A stretch of 64,000 nucleotides of DNA from Planctomycetota bacterium (GTDB taxonomy: Bacteria > Planctomycetota > Phycisphaerae > Phycisphaerales > UBA1924), in the NCBI GenBank assembly GCA_014584315.1, contig JACTNA010000003.1:1-64000 (forward strand), read 5' to 3'. A program made the position numbers and the translations under genes. Below are positions 59,801 to 64,000 of this stretch, piece after piece (position 1 is the first letter of the stretch; every line of letters starts with the position of its first letter). The notes under the pieces were generated by a model. That model made no database searches. It was not told the DNA's origin and worked only from the letters and a program-made list of their open reading frames with translations.

Positions 59801-59983
59801 TCACTTCCGCTTGATCTTGTGCACCGTGTGCTTGCGCAGACGCGGGCTGTACTTCCGCAGGCCCTCCTTCAACTTCTCGGGCAGGCCGCCCTTCGTGTTG
59901 ACGCTCGTGCGGTAGTTCAGGTCACCGCACTCGGTGCACTGCAGCCAGACGTACTCGCGTGCCACCGCTTTCTTCTTGGCCAT
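59801..59983 (-). CDS. rpmG: Ribosomal protein bL33, half of the zinc site lost
   Basis: 60 residues. [20 protein letters not shown], then [20 protein letters not shown] and [18 protein letters not shown]. bL33 with a zinc ribbon has CxxC twice; here the first pair (CTEC) is kept, and the second is SPRL instead of CPRC. Zinc binding by one pair alone is unlikely unless dimeric. The protein sits on the large subunit near the E site. Confidence 0.93.
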   Translation of the reverse strand: MAKKKAVAREYVWLQCTECGDLNYRTSVNTKGGLPEKLKEGLRKYSPRLRKHTVHKIKRK

Positions 59984-60029
59984 GGTCCAGCGGTCCTTTC
60001 CCGTCGGGGCGCGTGCCCCGGTCGTCAAA

Positions 60030-60060
60030 GCGGCCCGCCGGGGGTCTCCCGACGGGCCGC
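60030..60060 (-). terminator. Hairpin between tuf and rpmG
   Basis: Outer arms GCGGCCCG / CGGGCCGC, inner arms CGGG / CCCG. On the minus strand followed by TTTGACG. A weak terminator or attenuator; another GC hairpin (CCCCGCC/GGCGGGG, 60115-60141) directly follows the tuf stop. Confidence 0.5.
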
Positions 60061-60141
60061 GCCGATTCTAGGCCAGCCCCCCGGCTCCGCGCCGGCCCGA
60101 GGGCGTCATCCCCACCCCGCCCCACGCGGGGACAGGCGGGG

Positions 60142-61359
<1,218 letters not shown>

Positions 61360-61527
61360 GTCCGACTACCTCCACAGGTTCCGGTTGTCTCCCGGCGACG
61401 ATCCCGCCCGCCGGCTGGGCATTCGCCCAGGGGTTGTACGCTCGATCCTCCGCGGGAATACAGGCCCGCCCGTCCCGGCCGCTCCACCTCGCGGCCCCTA
61501 CCACACTACGCCCGGTTCAGCAGGACA

Positions 61528-61599
61528 AGCCGCTGATGGGATTTGAACCCATGACCTCACCCTTACCAAGGGTGCGCTCTACCACTGAGCTACAGCGGC
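61528..61599 (-). tRNA. tRNA-Thr (GGT)
   Basis: 72 bases. Acceptor GCCGCTG/CAGCGGC perfect; anticodon loop TTGGTAA (anticodon GGT); T loop TTCAAAT. Discriminator T. CCA not encoded. First gene of the tRNA-tuf-rpmG-tRNA-secE-nusG set. Confidence 0.96.
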
Positions 61600-61635
61600 A
61601 CGATCGCCGCCCAGCAGGCCACCGAGCGAGCACCG

Positions 61636-61663
61636 ATGATACCCCAAGCCCAAAGACGGTCAA
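61636..61663 (-). promoter_or_regulatory. Sigma-70-type promoter of tRNA-Thr/tuf
   Basis: Minus strand TTGACC (61663-61658), 16 bases, TATCAT (61641-61636). About 37 bases before the tRNA. Same -35 as tRNA-Asp and abiE. Confidence 0.65.
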
Positions 61664-61713
61664 CCGACCACGCCGAGGCCCCGGGACCGGCCCCGAGCCG
61701 CCCGCCCCAGCCC

Positions 61714-62475
61714 TCATTCCCCGTCCGAAAGGTCCGGCCTCGGCATCAACTCGTACCGGTCGCTCGCGCCCGGACCGAACACCACGAAACGGATCGAACC
61801 GTCGAACGCCGCCATGTTCCCACCCGACGCCTCCGAATGCCACGACGCGTCCAGCACGCCCTCCTTCGCCCCGCCCGACCCCGACGCGATGTGCCAGATC
61901 GGATCCGCAACCAGCAGCAGCCGGCTCGGCTGGGCCGTCACCTCCGCCACCTTCAGCGGCCTCGCCAGGTCGTCGATCCCCGCCCGCGTCGAATCGAGCA
62001 GGAACGTGTTCGCGCGGTACGAGGTCCCGAACGCCTCGAAGCACGTCCGACCGTTCAGCACCGACTGCTTCGGCGCGTTCCGAGGCCCCTTCAGATAGAT
62101 CCCCGCGTCCGCGGGGCACGCGAACACCCGCGCCGCACGCCCGCTCTCCGCCCCGTCGTCGCCGGCCACGTACGGGTTGATCGGACGCTCCGCGTCCAGC
62201 ACCGCCAGTTCCCCCCCCCCGAGGAACCGCACCCCGCCGTACTGCCAGTCCGGCTCGTCCGTGTGCCGCGGGAACTGTTCGTGCTCCTGGAAGTACGCGT
62301 GCCACCCAAGCCCGATCTGGCGGAGGTTGTTCGCGCACACCGCCTCGTGCGCGATGCTCCGCGCGTGCCCCAGCAGCGGCAGCAGCAGGCCCACCAGGAT
62401 CGCCACGATCGCCAGGCTGATGATCAGCTCGACCACGGAAAACCCGCGCTGCGATCCGCGACGAACCTGCACCAC
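61714..62475 (-). CDS. Pseudopilin (type II secretion-like) with DG motif
   Basis: 253 residues, GTG start. The prepilin cleavage site and helix is GFSVVELIISLAIVAILVGL, with Glu at +5. The body has CANNLRQIGLGWHAYFQEHE, AARVFACPADAGIYLKGP and the late NMAAFDGSIRFVVF, the DG motif common in planctomycete DUF1559-type pseudopilins. It is likely exported and assembled by a type II secretion or pilus machine. Two cysteines may form a disulfide. Confidence 0.88.
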   Translation of the reverse strand: MVQVRRGSQRGFSVVELIISLAIVAILVGLLLPLLGHARSIAHEAVCANNLRQIGLGWHAYFQEHEQFPRHTDEPDWQYGGVRFLGGGELAVLDAERPINPYVAGDDGAESGRAARVFACPADAGIYLKGPRNAPKQSVLNGRTCFEAFGTSYRANTFLLDSTRAGIDDLARPLKVAEVTAQPSRLLLVADPIWHIASGSGGAKEGVLDASWHSEASGGNMAAFDGSIRFVVFGPGASDRYELMPRPDLSDGE

Positions 62476-62569
62476 GCCGCTTCCTCCAGTCCCCTCATCC
62501 TAGCGAGTCGTGCGCCGCGGCTACAGCCCCGCGACCCGAGGGAACCTCCGCGATTTGCGCCACGCCGCC

Positions 62570-63709
62570 TCACGTCCGGATCGTCGACAGCGACGCGACC
62601 GCCACCAGGCCCAGCACCACCGTCGGCACGAACACCCCCACCGCCGCCGGCAGCCCCGGCACCGGCGCGGTAGCCCCCAGTATTCCCCCGAGCAACGCCA
62701 CGATCGCCACCGGCGCGCACCGCAGCGTCCGAACCACCGTGTTACCGGGCGTCCTCGCCAGAAAGAACGGCAGCGCGATCAGCATCGCCAGCACGTTCGA
62801 CGCCATGATCGACACCCGGCCCCACCGCTCGCGCTGAATCTGCTCACGCCTCGCCCGAACCTCCGGCGCGTCGCGGTCCAGCCGGTCCAGCACCCGCAAC
62901 GTCTGCCCCAGCTGCCGCCAGCTCAGCGCGTGCCGATAGGCGTCGTGCCGGCGCACGCGCAGCTCCGTCGGGTCGATGTTCGTCTCGATCCGCTCCACAC
63001 GGACCGCCGGCTCCGCCCTGTTCGTCCTCGACTCCGCGATCCCGCCCTCCAGGTCCCACCCGCCGGCCCGCCACCGCGCCCGTTCCGCGTGGACCCGCCG
63101 GATCGCCGTCCCCTGCGCATCACGCTCCCACACGTACACGCCCTCCAGCGTCCCCGTGTCCGCGTCGAACGCCCGCGCGTACCACACCCGACCCAGCGTG
63201 TCCGCGACCAGCGGCACCCGCGACGCCCCCAGCGCGTGCTGGCCCGCCTGCCCCGTGTCCCGCGCCAGCAACGGCGCGATCCGCGGCAACGCAAACTCCT
63301 GGTTCAACGCCTGCACCCCCGTCAGCAACACCGCCACCCCCACGATCGGCGCCGCCGCGCGCCGCAGGCTCTGCCCGCTCGCCAGCATCGCCACCAGCTC
63401 CCGGTGCCGGACCAGCTGCGACAGCGTGAACCCCATCGCCGCCACCATCACCAGCCCAAGCATGAAGTTGAACAGCTGCAGCAGCCGCGGCCACCACAGG
63501 TCCGCCACCAGGAACGCCGTCACCACCACCACCCGCGCCCCCGACGGCTCGCCCTCGCTCCCCGCCTGCGCCAGCCGCGTCGCGTGCTGGATGAAGCGGT
63601 GAACGTTCAGCGAAACGTCGATCGCAACCACGAAACTGAACAGCAGCACGAACAGCACGACCACGTTCACGAGGAACTGCCGCGCGATGTACCGGTCCAG
63701 CAGCCTCAT
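62570..63709 (-). CDS. LptF/LptG-family permease
   Basis: 379 residues. MRLLDRYIARQFLVNVVVLF starts the first of six helices: LFNFMLGLVMVAAMGFTLSQ with VRHRELVAMLASGQSLRRAA (coupling helix), AAPIVGVAVLLTGVQALNQE, then a periplasmic beta-jellyroll (VWYARAFDADTGTLEGVYVW) and last helices (VAIVALLGGILGATAPVPGL). LptF/G with LptB extract lipopolysaccharide from the inner membrane. Which of the two it is cannot be told. Overlaps the next gene's stop (ATGA). Confidence 0.88.
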   Translation of the reverse strand: MRLLDRYIARQFLVNVVVLFVLLFSFVVAIDVSLNVHRFIQHATRLAQAGSEGEPSGARVVVVTAFLVADLWWPRLLQLFNFMLGLVMVAAMGFTLSQLVRHRELVAMLASGQSLRRAAAPIVGVAVLLTGVQALNQEFALPRIAPLLARDTGQAGQHALGASRVPLVADTLGRVWYARAFDADTGTLEGVYVWERDAQGTAIRRVHAERARWRAGGWDLEGGIAESRTNRAEPAVRVERIETNIDPTELRVRRHDAYRHALSWRQLGQTLRVLDRLDRDAPEVRARREQIQRERWGRVSIMASNVLAMLIALPFFLARTPGNTVVRTLRCAPVAIVALLGGILGATAPVPGLPAAVGVFVPTVVLGLVAVASLSTIRT

Positions 63710-64000
63710 CCCACCCGCTCCCACCGCGGCAGCGCGGCTCCCCCCCAGCCCCAACGCTCCGACAGCCCCCGCCACCACACCCGCGCCGACGCCCACCCCA
63801 GCGCCGCCCCCCCGTACACGTCCGACGCGAAGTGCGCCCCCGACAGCACCCGCGTCAGCCCGCACCCGCACGCCAGCGCAAGCGCGAACCACCGCAGGGG
63901 GGGGTACGCCGCCCCGAGCGCCAACGCCCCCCCGAACGCCGTCGCCGCGTGCGAGCTCGGGAACCCGAGGTTCGAGCCGTCCGCGAACCCGCCCAGCGGC
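63706..64000 (-). CDS. PAP2-type phosphatase, 5' end outside the window
   Basis: About 97 residues of the C-terminal part. FPSSHAATAFGGALALGAAY holds the PSxH motif and LTRVLSGAHFASDVYGGAAL the SRxxxGxHxxxD-like motif of PAP2 lipid phosphatases; here Thr-Arg then GAHFASD. It would remove phosphate from a polyprenyl or phosphatidic substrate. The stop overlaps the LptF/G start. Confidence 0.85.
   Translation of the reverse strand, partial: PLGGFADGSNLGFPSSHAATAFGGALALGAAYPPLRWFALALACGCGLTRVLSGAHFASDVYGGAALGWASARVWWRGLSERWGWGGAALPRWERVG

Overview
The window is about 70 % GC and reads as a chromosome fragment of a planctomycete, most likely from the class Phycisphaerae. This is inferred from gene content: a DUF1580 protein, a cluster of secreted proteins ending in a proline/glycine motif, a hydrophobic stretch and an Arg cluster, a pseudopilin with a late DG motif, an OmcB-like DUF11 lipoprotein, an elongated SecE and an EF-Tu with a non-canonical switch I. 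Lnt, an LptF/G permease and an AsmA-type giant protein indicate a Gram-negative envelope. MurE (DNPR motif, meso-DAP type), MurF and MraY indicate peptidoglycan.

1-15,217 is the right-hand part of an integrated, phage-like element sitting against the 3' end of tRNA-Asp. It holds small rightward early-type genes (431-2479), a ParB/DNA-methyltransferase gene broken by a frameshift, a SAM methyltransferase, and a compact leftward replication and recombination operon: DUF1580, exonuclease VIII-like nuclease, Sak4-like ATPase, DUF669, RusA, SF2 helicase and primase-polymerase. An AbiE toxin-antitoxin pair with its own promoter and operator and a tyrosine recombinase complete it. No capsid or tail gene is visible; the element continues past the left edge.

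15,218-37,957 is ordinary chromosome: a coiled-coil membrane protein, a HEAT-repeat lipoprotein, lnt (frameshifted), accD, a degenerate histidine phosphatase, pyrE, rpe, a UDP-sugar pyrophosphorylase, an EEP hydrolase, the DUF11 lipoprotein, four secreted C-terminal-sorting proteins, an Nfu-type domain protein, mutY, a PIN toxin pair, a dihydrouridine synthase, a PIG-L deacetylase and a large unknown membrane protein.

38,300-39,650 is an AT-richer patch with an IS3-type transposase remnant and an unknown three-helix membrane protein. 39,752-54,484 carries a VOC protein, queA, murE-murF-mraY, a RibBA with a degraded GTP cyclohydrolase half, two DUF1579 proteins and the AsmA-like protein. 54,596-58,126 is a single-chain type IIG restriction-modification enzyme. 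58,197-61,599 is the translation/secretion cluster tRNA-Thr, tuf, rpmG, tRNA-Trp, secE, nusG, without the rplK-rplA-rplJ-rplL genes that often follow nusG. The right end has a pseudopilin, an LptF/G permease and a partial PAP2 phosphatase.

The most unusual signal cuts across these regions. Several families of short tandem repeats with a 7- or 8-nt period, and one palindrome family, lie between genes and also in frame inside conserved enzymes: three times in queA and once each in murE, dus and the PIG-L deacetylase. The palindrome-type repeat lies in an unknown membrane protein. The same repeats occur inside the integrated element.
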